This document shows positions 1 through 6,081 of a DNA stretch of 7,173 bases, in pieces (the stretch's first letter is position 1; the number at the start of each line of letters is the position of its first letter). The position numbers and the translations under genes are program-made. This stretch comes from Nanobdellota archaeon. GTDB lineage: Archaea; Nanobdellota; Nanobdellia; Pacearchaeales; GW2011-AR1. The stretch covers positions 1 to 7,173 of the forward strand of contig JAHILJ010000043.1 in NCBI GenBank assembly GCA_018897135.1. Reading direction: 5' to 3'. The notes under the pieces were generated by a model. That model saw nothing but the letters and a program-made list of their open reading frames with translations, was not told where the DNA came from and ran no database searches.

Positions 1-365
1 ACAATCCATTTAATTTTTTTATAAAATTCTTTCAAACAGGGAAATTTAACTATCTGAATAATTGATTTTCTAATTTCTCCACCATACTCCTCATATTTTT
101 TAGTAATAAAATAAAAAGATTTCTCAATTAAAAAATCCCAATCCATATTTTTAATAATATTTTTTATTTCACCCCAAAAATTACTAAAGTTTAATTGTAT
201 TTCCTCTCCAATTTTTCTGCCTACAATAGTAAGATGCATCTCAAATTTCTCAAAAAGATTTTCTTTTTGTGCAAATTCTCTAACTTTTTCAAAATCAAAC
301 AAATCTTTATTCACATTAAGAATTACTGTAAAATCATTATCATTAAAAATTAATTTTCCATTCAT
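1..365 (-). CDS. Putative 2H phosphoesterase (LigT/2'-5' RNA ligase-like fold), C-terminus outside window
   Basis: The frame opens with an ATG at 365-363 and stays open for 121 codons to the left edge, so the gene is partial. A short His-Leu-Thr-Ile motif (H44, T46) fits the first H-x-T/S motif of the 2H phosphoesterase superfamily, whose members act on 2'-5' or cyclic phosphate bonds in RNA or nucleotides. A later stretch (about residues 77-118) has the aromatic and Lys/Arg-rich pattern ending in an EFYKK-like helix that I associate with archaeal members. The second H-x-T motif, which should lie further on, is not in the window, so the assignment is tentative. The ATG overlaps the thrS stop codon (ATGA) and has a purine-rich ribosome binding site, so it is probably translated from the thrS mRNA. 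Otherwise it is a conserved archaeal protein of unknown role. Confidence 0.55.
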   Translation of the reverse strand, partial: MNGKLIFNDNDFTVILNVNKDLFDFEKVREFAQKENLFEKFEMHLTIVGRKIGEEIQLNFSNFWGEIKNIIKNMDWDFLIEKSFYFITKKYEEYGGEIRKSIIQIVKFPCLKEFYKKIKWI

Positions 366-2101
366 TTCCTCTCCCTAATCTCAACCTTCAACTTCTCACT
401 AAACTCATCTAAACTCATCTTCTCTATTTCAGATGAATCTCTTTTCTTTACAGCAATAACACCCTCAACTTTTTCTTTATCACCAACAGTTACCAAATAA
501 TTAAACTTCTGAATCTGAGCTTCGCGCGCTTTCTTTCCAATAGATTCATTCCTATTATCAAACTCAACCTCAAAACCCACCTCACAAAGTTTGTTGTAAA
601 CTTCTTTTGCATAATTATTAACAGAATTATTCATTGTCATAACTTTAACCTGATTAGGAGATATCCATAATTTCATTTTACCTTGAGTTAATTCAAGCAA
701 GTGAGATAAAGTTCTTTCAGGAGCACCAATAGAAGACCTATGAATAATCATTGGTCTTTTCTCTTTACCTTTCTCATCAAGATAAGTTAAATCAAATTTC
801 TCAGGAAGTGCAAAATCAATTTGCACTGTAAACAAAGTATCTTCCTTTCCATAAACATCTTTAAATTGCAAATCTAGTTTGGGCCCATAAAAAGCAGCTT
901 CATCATCAGCTTCCAAATATTTCAATCCAAGTTTATCTAAAATCTTTTTCATTGCCTTTTGGCTTTCTTCCCATGCCTTTGGATTATCTACATATTTGTT
1001 ACTTTCATTCTTTGAATCCCATTTAGAAAATCTATACCAAGTATCATCAATTCCAAGATTTTTCATAACAAAATTAATCAATTCCAAGACCTTTTCAAAT
1101 TCTTTTTCTAATTGTTTCTCATCACAAATAATATGCGCATCAGCAAGATTAAACTGCCACATCCTAGTCAAACCCCTTAATTCGCCTGTCTGCTCTTTTC
1201 TATAAAGTGTAGCTATTTCTGCATATTTCTTTGGCAAGTCTTTGTAAGTTCTTGCTTTTCTTTTGAACAAAACAAATTGAAATGGACAAGTCATTGGCCT
1301 TAATGCATAATCTTTTCCATAAACATCCAAGACAAACATGTCTTTCTTATAATGTTGCCAATGTCCTGAGATTTTATATAAATCACTCTTTGCCATTATT
1401 GGTGTTTGTGTATATTCGTAACCTCTTCTAAGTTCCTCATCCTCAATAAATCTTCTCATTCTTCTCAAAATTGAAGTTCCTTTTGGAGTGAATAAAGGCA
1501 ACCCTTTTCCAACAACTTCATTAATAATATACAAATCAAGCTCCTTACCCAACTCCACATTACTCTTTAAACCACCTTTACCTGAAATTGATTGTGTTTT
1601 ATTTTTAGTCATTGATTTCAAAAGTCTAGCTCTTTCTTCTTTACTTAATTCAGGCTCATGTACTTCAATTACCTCCCCACCAACCTTAATCTCCCTACTT
1701 AATTCACTCAAAGGATGACCCTTAACTTTCATTTCAAATTCTTTGTAATATCCAAAAGGTGCTCGAGTAACTTTAAAATGTTTTTTCAATTCTTTCTCAG
1801 CTTCATCTAAAACTTTTACAGCTAAATCTGGCGAACCCAAATCACTTGAAAGATGAGCATAAGGATAAAGAACAACATTCTCTGTTTTAACTTGGCCTGC
1901 AATTTCTTTTACATTTTTAACAAGAGCTTCGACAACTTTCTCAACATCTGAATCTGATTTTTCAACAGCTATCAAAACAACCAAAGCTTCTTTTATTTCT
2001 ACTTCTTTTTTTTCGTGCTCGGCAAGATCTGCTATTTTCTTTAATGCCTTTTTCAATGGCTTAAATTTAATATAATCTACATGCAAATTCAAAATCTTCA
2101 T
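362..2101 (-). CDS. thrS: Threonyl-tRNA synthetase, archaeal type with N-terminal editing domain
   Basis: This class II enzyme charges tRNA-Thr in the cytoplasm. With ATG 2101 as start it has 579 residues, somewhat shorter than the roughly 620 usual in archaea. Residues 1-140 are the archaeal D-Tyr-deacylase-like editing domain that removes mischarged serine: H83 (in YPYAHLSSDL), Y119-K120 and E133 match the positions of the Pyrococcus H83/Y120/K121/E134 set. The catalytic core (about 200-480) has the motif 2 Arg (R301, YRKE), the motif 3 stretch (HRSSIGAPERT, R463) and the zinc ligands C272, H323 and H454. Residues 480-579 form the anticodon-binding domain. The frame extends to a GTG at 2110, but ATG 2101 is preferred: it gives the family-typical MKILNLHVDY start and lies 25 bases from a TATA-like element. 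The gene overlaps the next one by 4 bases. Confidence 0.97.
   Translation of the reverse strand: MKILNLHVDYIKFKPLKKALKKIADLAEHEKKEVEIKEALVVLIAVEKSDSDVEKVVEALVKNVKEIAGQVKTENVVLYPYAHLSSDLGSPDLAVKVLDEAEKELKKHFKVTRAPFGYYKEFEMKVKGHPLSELSREIKVGGEVIEVHEPELSKEERARLLKSMTKNKTQSISGKGGLKSNVELGKELDLYIINEVVGKGLPLFTPKGTSILRRMRRFIEDEELRRGYEYTQTPIMAKSDLYKISGHWQHYKKDMFVLDVYGKDYALRPMTCPFQFVLFKRKARTYKDLPKKYAEIATLYRKEQTGELRGLTRMWQFNLADAHIICDEKQLEKEFEKVLELINFVMKNLGIDDTWYRFSKWDSKNESNKYVDNPKAWEESQKAMKKILDKLGLKYLEADDEAAFYGPKLDLQFKDVYGKEDTLFTVQIDFALPEKFDLTYLDEKGKEKRPMIIHRSSIGAPERTLSHLLELTQGKMKLWISPNQVKVMTMNNSVNNYAKEVYNKLCEVGFEVEFDNRNESIGKKAREAQIQKFNYLVTVGDKEKVEGVIAVKKRDSSEIEKMSLDEFSEKLKVEIRERK
366..375 (-). promoter_or_regulatory. 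Shine-Dalgarno sequence for the 2H phosphoesterase-like gene
   Basis: On the minus strand GGGAGAGGAA directly precedes the ATG at 365. It matches the GGAG/GAGG core complementary to the archaeal 16S rRNA 3' end. It lies inside the last codons of thrS and supports this internal start. The first genes of the transcripts here have no such site and look leaderless, so the two modes of initiation appear to depend on position in the operon. Confidence 0.6.
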
Positions 2102-2122
2102 GAACAACACAGGAAAATCAAG

Positions 2123-2130
2123 TTTTTAAA
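2123..2130 (-). promoter_or_regulatory. TATA-like box for thrS
   Basis: TTTAAAAA on the minus strand is centred about 25 bases upstream of ATG 2101, the spacing expected when transcription begins at or next to the start codon. There is no Shine-Dalgarno sequence between it and the ATG. The spacing would be only about 16 bases for the alternative GTG at 2110, which is one reason to reject that start. Confidence 0.5.
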
Positions 2131-2153
2131 TTTTACATAAAATCACGAGAAAG

Positions 2154-2162
2154 TTTATAAAT
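2154..2162 (+). promoter_or_regulatory. TATA box for the pseudo-cyclase membrane protein gene
   Basis: TTTATAAAT lies 22 bases (centre) upstream of ATG 2180 and 28 bases upstream of the in-frame ATG 2186. Archaeal TATA boxes sit about 26 bases before the transcription start, so the transcript would be leaderless or nearly so, and either ATG could be the true start. It is separate from the thrS box in the same divergent 78-base gap. Confidence 0.6.
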
Positions 2163-2179
2163 ATCGATTCATTATTTTA

Positions 2180-4192
2180 ATGAAGATGAGGAAAATAATA
2201 ATACCAATTTTACTTGCATTAATTTGTATTTCTTTTGTAGCTGCAGAAACAACAATAATTTTCAACGAACAACCAAATGAAATTTACAACTTAGGTGAAA
2301 CAATAAATCTTCCAGTTACAATAAAAACAACTTCAGACATTTATGGATTATTTGAATTAAATTTATTGTGCGGGGGAAGTGAAATAAGTTTTTATAAAAA
2401 TGGCGTAAGTCTTGCAACCGGAGAAGAAAAGCGAATGGAAACTTCTTTAGTTTTAATGAAAGATTTAATTTTAACATCAAAAGGAAAATGCAAAATAAAA
2501 GCAATTCTCGGAGAAGACTATCAATTAACAGAAGAATTCAAAATTTCAGATTCTTTAACAATCGAACTTTCATCTGAACAAACAGATTTTAATCCTGAAG
2601 AAAAAGCTATTTTTGAAGGGTATGCAACAAAAGAAAACGGAAAACAAGTAAACGGCTTTATAGAATTAAGCTTAGTCCAAAATAATTCTGAAAACAAAAC
2701 TTATCTTGAAACAATAAACAAGGGTTATTTTTTAGTTAGTTTAGATTTAGAAAAAAACATCAAAGCAGGCCCATATTTAATAAATCTTAATGCATATGAA
2801 CAAGATCTTCTTGGAGGAAAAACAAACACAGGTTATCTAAATAAAAATATATATGTTAAACAAATTCCAACAAGTTTAGAAATTATTCTTGAAAATCCAG
2901 AAGTTGACCCAGGAACAAATGCCCAAATAAGAGCAATTCTTCATGATCAAACAGGAGAGAAAATTCCAGACACAACAGCAGTATTAACTATAAAAAATTC
3001 AAATGACAAAATCCGAGAACAAGTAACAATTGCAACAGACGAATTATTTGAATTCCCTATTAAATATAATGAACCTGTTTCAGAATTTAAAATTCACGGA
3101 ATCTCAAACAAATTAGAAGCAGATGTAAAATTTAAAATTCTCGAAAAAGAAGATATTTCTGTTGAACTAATAAATAGAACAATTACGATAAGTAACAAAG
3201 GAAATGTTGAATATTGCAATAAAACTGTTTTAGTAAAAATAGGAAACGAATCTTTAAACATCGATGTTTGTTTAGGTGTTGATAAAGAACAAAAATATTT
3301 TTTAACAGCCCCAGATGGAGAATATCAAGTAGAAGTCATAAGTGATGGTGGAACAGAAATAAATGAAAAAATTTCTTTAACAGGAAAAGTTATTGATATT
3401 AGAGAAGCAAGATCAAAAGTAGGAAACATTAAATATTATTTTGCTTGGATTTTTATAATTGCAATATTAGGTTTTGTAACTTTCATAATTTTCAAAAAAG
3501 GCTACAATAAAAAAGTTCTTGCATATTTACCTTCTTTTAAAAATAAAAAAAAAGATGATGAAGTTTTAGTTCCACTTAAAGAAAAATCATTAGTAAAAAG
3601 CAAAAACAAAGCAGAACTTTCCTTGTCTATAAAAGGCGATAAACAAAATGTAAGTGTTATTGGACTTAAAATAAAAAACCTAAACAAAATACAATCTCAA
3701 AAAACAAACGCAGAAGAAACTTTGCAAAAAATTGTTGAAACAGTTGAAGAATACAAGGCAGCAACATATGAAAATCAAAGTGATATTTTCTTTATTTTAG
3801 CACCAACAAAAACACGAACTTTCAAAAACGAAAGTGTTGCTTTGAAAATAGCAGAAAAAATAAAATTAATTCTTGACGAATACAACAAACTTGCAAAACA
3901 AAAAATAGAATTTGGAATTTCTCTTAATTACGGAACAATGATTGTAAAATCAGAAAAAAGTGCTTTGAAATTTATGAGTTTAGGAACATTAATGACCGTA
4001 GCAAAAAAGCTTGCAAGTTTGTCTAATTCTGAAATCTTATTAGGAGAACCAATGAACACTAAACTTGGAAGAGAAGTTAAATCTGAAAAAAAATCAGAAA
4101 ACAATATTGAATTCTACGAACTTCAAGAAATAAAACACACAGAAGATCACAAAAAGTTTCTAAAAAGTTTTTTAGAAAGACTTGAGAAATAA
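2180..4192 (+). CDS. Type I membrane protein with extracytoplasmic beta-rich region and degenerate class III cyclase-like cytoplasmic domain
   Basis: The 670-residue product has a signal peptide (1-22, ending VAA|E), an extracytoplasmic part (23-416), one membrane helix (about 418-438) followed by basic residues, and a cytoplasmic part (439-670). The outer part is beta-strand-rich, probably two to four Ig-like modules, with possible disulfides C64-C103 and C346-C364 and sequons at N168, N172, N332, N347 and N356. Residues 488-650 follow the class III nucleotidyl cyclase homology pattern: strand VSVIGLKI, DIFFILAP, an alpha helix, EFGISLNYG, then FMSLGTLMTVAKKLASL and SEILLGE. The first metal Asp is K497, and the usual Asn and Arg of the dimer-interface helix are T606 and K610; D535 may remain. 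I infer a catalytically inactive sensor or scaffold domain. The start may be ATG 2186. A narrower call is an uncharacterised surface receptor-like protein. Confidence 0.7.
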   Translation: MKMRKIIIPILLALICISFVAAETTIIFNEQPNEIYNLGETINLPVTIKTTSDIYGLFELNLLCGGSEISFYKNGVSLATGEEKRMETSLVLMKDLILTSKGKCKIKAILGEDYQLTEEFKISDSLTIELSSEQTDFNPEEKAIFEGYATKENGKQVNGFIELSLVQNNSENKTYLETINKGYFLVSLDLEKNIKAGPYLINLNAYEQDLLGGKTNTGYLNKNIYVKQIPTSLEIILENPEVDPGTNAQIRAILHDQTGEKIPDTTAVLTIKNSNDKIREQVTIATDELFEFPIKYNEPVSEFKIHGISNKLEADVKFKILEKEDISVELINRTITISNKGNVEYCNKTVLVKIGNESLNIDVCLGVDKEQKYFLTAPDGEYQVEVISDGGTEINEKISLTGKVIDIREARSKVGNIKYYFAWIFIIAILGFVTFIIFKKGYNKKVLAYLPSFKNKKKDDEVLVPLKEKSLVKSKNKAELSLSIKGDKQNVSVIGLKIKNLNKIQSQKTNAEETLQKIVETVEEYKAATYENQSDIFFILAPTKTRTFKNESVALKIAEKIKLILDEYNKLAKQKIEFGISLNYGTMIVKSEKSALKFMSLGTLMTVAKKLASLSNSEILLGEPMNTKLGREVKSEKKSENNIEFYELQEIKHTEDHKKFLKSFLERLEK

Positions 4193-5086
4193 TCACTTCT
4201 TCCCTAACTTCTTCTTCAACTTATCCATAAACCTAACTTTTTCATTTGCTTGCTTTTCAACTTTTTCAATAGAAACTTCTTTAGGTTTTTCCAGCTTCTT
4301 ATCAGAAGGTTTTTCTTTTTTGTCTTTGGTTTCTTCTTGCTTTTTTTGAGAAAACTTTTCTGTAATTCTTAATCCAATTCCAAATATTCTAAAACTAATT
4401 CCTACAGCTAATAAAACAATTCCTGTAATAAAACTAATCCAAAAAACAAGGTTAACTTTTGAAAAAAGAATCCCAATAAACTTCAAAATATCTTTTGTTA
4501 AAAGAAATTCTGTTAATTTTTGTAACCCTAAAAAGGGGATTGAAGAACCAATTAATAAACTCCCAGCAAGAATTAAAGTATTTGATTTTTTAACAACTAA
4601 AAGAAAAATAAGTATTAACAAAACTCCAATAACTAAAAAAGATTGTAAAAACTTTGATTTCAAATAATCATGTGTTTTTTCAGAAACCAAAAAAAGAGGG
4701 TCCCCTTGTTTCAAACAATCCCAGAACTCACAATCATATTCTTCATAATAAATTTCATCTACAGCATCTGAAATTCCTTGTTCTAAAGCAGAATCAAAAC
4801 CACCACTAGTATTTTGACATGGAATTTCTAAACTAAAATCTCCTTCACCTAAAACAATTTTAGAATTTTGATTACAATATTCTTCTACAAAATTCCTTCC
4901 CTCCACAAGAGTTTCAGAAAAATTAACTTGGTCTTCAACAACATCAACTAAAACAGGAACAATATCTTCTTGCAAATTTTCATAATCCACTGTTAAAGTT
5001 GCTGTCAAAAGTACGTTCGAAATTAAAAATGTCAAGAAAAGTAAAAAACTTACCAACACCAACAAACTACCTCTTATAAAACCCAT
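4193..5086 (-). CDS. Four-helix membrane protein with extracytoplasmic Cys-containing loop and Lys-rich cytoplasmic tail
   Basis: I do not recognise a named family; it resembles conserved DPANN membrane proteins of unknown function. The 297 residues show helix 1 (about 7-29, perhaps an uncleaved signal anchor), an acidic extracytoplasmic loop (30-146) with four cysteines (C71, C90, C119, C124) that could form two disulfides, helices 2 (147-165), 3 (169-187) and 4 (211-238), and a charged tail (239-297) very rich in Lys and Glu that is probably helical or disordered. Positive charge after helices 2 and 4 fits N-in/C-in topology. Its stop codon abuts that of the plus-strand gene with no base between. 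It shares its promoter with the divergent ferredoxin gene, so the two may be co-regulated. ATG 5086 is supported by the TATA spacing of 25.5 bases. Confidence 0.8.
   Translation of the reverse strand: MGFIRGSLLVLVSFLLFLTFLISNVLLTATLTVDYENLQEDIVPVLVDVVEDQVNFSETLVEGRNFVEEYCNQNSKIVLGEGDFSLEIPCQNTSGGFDSALEQGISDAVDEIYYEEYDCEFWDCLKQGDPLFLVSEKTHDYLKSKFLQSFLVIGVLLILIFLLVVKKSNTLILAGSLLIGSSIPFLGLQKLTEFLLTKDILKFIGILFSKVNLVFWISFITGIVLLAVGISFRIFGIGLRITEKFSQKKQEETKDKKEKPSDKKLEKPKEVSIEKVEKQANEKVRFMDKLKKKLGKK
4311..4347 (+). terminator. Possible oligo-T termination region for the plus-strand membrane protein gene, inside the opposing gene
   Basis: The plus strand carries TTTTCTTTTTT (4311-4321) and a T7 run (4341-4347), about 120-155 bases after the 4192 stop codon. 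Archaeal RNA polymerase terminates at such T-rich stretches without a hairpin. The Ts are the complement of Lys codons in the tail of the opposing gene, so they may simply reflect coding; functional use is inferred. Confidence 0.3.
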
Positions 5087-5107
5087 AAACCATAAAACAT
5101 AATTAAA

Positions 5108-5115
5108 TTTATAAA
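5108..5115. promoter_or_regulatory. Palindromic TATA box shared by divergent ferredoxin and membrane protein genes
   Basis: TTTATAAA is its own reverse complement, so it reads as a TATA box on both strands. Exactly 21 bases separate it from ATG 5137 on the right (5116-5136) and 21 from ATG 5086 on the left (5087-5107), placing its centre 25.5 bases from each start. Both genes would thus be leaderless and driven by one TBP site. No other TATA-like element sits at suitable spacing for either gene, and neither start has a Shine-Dalgarno sequence. Confidence 0.7.
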
Positions 5116-5136
5116 CTTATCTTCTTAAAATATAAA

Positions 5137-5307
5137 ATGATAAAAGTAAACCCTGAAAAATGCATTGGCTGTGGCTTGTGCGTTTCAATCTGCTCTGAAG
5201 TTTTTGAAATGAATTCTGAAGGAAAATCAAAAGTAAAAAAACAAAAAGATTCTCCTTGTGTAAAAGAAGCAATTGAATCTTGCCCTGTTAATGCTATTGA
5301 AAATTAA
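5137..5307 (+). CDS. Small single-cluster [4Fe-4S] ferredoxin
   Basis: This 56-residue open reading frame encodes a compact soluble electron carrier. The CIGCGLC motif gives C9, C12 and C15, and C49 in the ESCPVNAI motif supplies the fourth ligand of one [4Fe-4S] cluster. Two further cysteines, C19 and C41, occupy the positions of C21 and C48 of Pyrococcus furiosus ferredoxin, which form a disulfide there. Unlike the Pyrococcus protein, the second ligand here is Cys rather than Asp, so a complete cluster is expected without an exchangeable iron. The protein is about ten residues shorter than Pyrococcus ferredoxin, mainly in the segment between residues 25 and 40. It starts at ATG 5137, 25.5 bases from the shared TATA box. 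Its redox partners are not in the window. Confidence 0.95.
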   Translation: MIKVNPEKCIGCGLCVSICSEVFEMNSEGKSKVKKQKDSPCVKEAIESCPVNAIEN

Positions 5308-5352
5308 TTAAACTTTTAAAAAATACGCATATAATTAATTATTAGAAGAAAT

Positions 5353-5677
5353 CTAAAATTTAAATAATTTCTCATAATCCTTATGATTCATCCAATCTAA
5401 GAGAATCGAAATAATTTCAACATCATAAGATGTTGTTATTGTATAAATTAATCTCCACGAAGAAGGCATGTTATAAATTCTTAAGTTATCTAAATTATAT
5501 TTTTGAATTAATTCTTTTGGAATTAATTTTTTCTTAACATTCCGCCCAATTTGACAATCTTCTTTTTATACTTTCAACAGCCCTTATCAATGCTTTTTTA
5601 ATTGGGTCTTTATCAGACAATTCATTAAATGCTTTTTCTAATTTATTGTCTATAAAAATAACTTTTTCAGATTTCAT
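5353..5677 (-). pseudogene. RelE/ParE-superfamily toxin gene, split by a single-base frameshift
   Basis: Translation from ATG 5677 gives about 38 family-like residues (ending RAVESIK), then drifts and stops at TAA 5536-5534. A different frame, open from 5565 to a TAG at 5355-5353, encodes the C-terminal two thirds, including GRNVKKKLIPKEL, NLRIYNMPSSWRLIYTI and LDWMNHKDYEKLF, typical of archaeal RelE-type mRNA interferases. Removing one base from the A5 tract (T5 at 5563-5567 on the plus strand) joins the halves into a 107-residue protein of normal length. The cause may be a true disabling mutation, a homopolymer sequencing error, or less likely +1 slippage on AAA-A. The start overlaps the upstream antitoxin-like gene by 4 bases (ATGA) with no ribosome binding site, so translation is probably coupled. 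The second half shows no decay beyond the one indel, which suggests a recent event or an artefact. Confidence 0.85.
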
Positions 5678-5970
5678 ATTTTAATCGCTGATCTATTTTT
5701 AATTTTCTCGTAAAGTTCTGGATTCCAGATATAAACAATTGTGCCATCTTTTTCAAAAATTATTTTATTTATATCTTCTAAATATTCCATTATTACTTGA
5801 AACGTCTGCCACATAACTTTTTTAGGAAGGTTATTGAATAATTCTGTTTTTTTAAATTCACCATTATTTTCTTTAATAAAATTTTCTACCATTAAAACAG
5901 TTTGAAGTGTCGGAGACCTTGCTATATTATTTAATTCAAAATATGATTTAGGCTTTGTTTGAGTTTCCAT
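5674..5970 (-). CDS. Winged-helix-like DNA-binding protein, probable antitoxin
   Basis: The 98-residue product has the look of a small winged helix-turn-helix protein: helices around 20-35, 40-48 and 50-68 (KKTELFNNLPKKVMWQTF), then a beta hairpin or wing around 68-82 (NKIIFEKDGTIVYIWN). It lies directly upstream of, and overlaps by 4 bases, a RelE-type toxin gene, the usual antitoxin-first order of type II modules. The likely role is to bind and neutralise the toxin and to repress its own promoter; the 20-base palindrome just upstream is the natural operator candidate. Assignment as antitoxin rests on context and fold impression, not on a recognised named family. ATG 5970 is 25 bases from a TATA box, so the transcript looks leaderless. 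An alternative is an unrelated small archaeal transcription factor. Confidence 0.7.
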   Translation of the reverse strand: METQTKPKSYFELNNIARSPTLQTVLMVENFIKENNGEFKKTELFNNLPKKVMWQTFQVIMEYLEDINKIIFEKDGTIVYIWNPELYEKIKNRSAIKI

Positions 5971-5974
5971 ATTA

Positions 5975-5994
5975 ATAATATCATTTGATATTAT
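5975..5994. promoter_or_regulatory. Inverted repeat, candidate autoregulatory operator of the toxin-antitoxin pair
   Basis: The arms ATAATATCA and TGATATTAT are exact reverse complements of 9 bases separated by TT. The 20-base element begins 5 bases upstream of ATG 5970 and overlaps the downstream half of the TATA box, so a bound dimer would block TBP or polymerase. The position is what is expected of type II antitoxin operators. That it binds the adjacent protein is inference; AT-rich sequence raises the chance of accidental palindromes, but a perfect 9-base arm here is unlikely by chance. Confidence 0.55.
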
Positions 5995-5999
5995 ATAAA
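5991..5999 (-). promoter_or_regulatory. TATA box for the antitoxin-toxin operon
   Basis: TTTATATAA on the minus strand is centred 25 bases upstream of ATG 5970, giving a leaderless or nearly leaderless transcript. Its downstream four bases belong to the 20-base inverted repeat. Confidence 0.6.
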
Positions 6000-6032
6000 C
6001 TTTTCGTTAAAAACAGCTTTCCAAGATGCAAT

Positions 6033-6076
6033 AAAAAAATAAGAAAAAGAAAATAAAAAATAAATAAATAAATTGT
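6033..6076 (-). terminator. Oligo-T transcription terminator for the secreted protein gene
   Basis: Downstream of the TAA at 6084-6082 the minus strand runs through TTTATTTATTTA repeats, T6 (6060-6055) and T7 (6039-6033) with almost no other bases. There is no hairpin. This is the T-rich signal archaeal polymerase uses for termination, and it lies between this gene and the promoter of the antitoxin operon on the same strand, insulating the two. Confidence 0.6.
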
Positions 6077-6081
6077 TTTAG

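Noticed and set aside
996..1718. Plus-strand open frames of 69 and 76 codons within thrS
   Set aside because: They lie antisense to well-supported thrS coding sequence, and their composition is that of the complementary strand; no start signals or recognisable protein features.
2102..2110. GTG start at 2110 for thrS, adding three residues
   Set aside because: The TATA-like element would be too close, and archaeal ThrRS proteins begin at the equivalent of MKIL, which is ATG 2101.
5308..5352. Hairpin or small RNA between the ferredoxin and toxin genes
   Set aside because: Only loosely matching AT-rich repeats (TTAATTA) are present; no stable stem or promoter can be argued.
5504..5532. Short direct repeat GAATTAATT within the toxin gene
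   Set aside because: It is explained by codon repetition (LIPKELI) in the coding frame of the toxin.
6058..6076. AAAT tandem repeat as a microsatellite or mobile element trace
   Set aside because: Only a few imperfect copies in a gap whose T-rich minus strand is better explained as a terminator.
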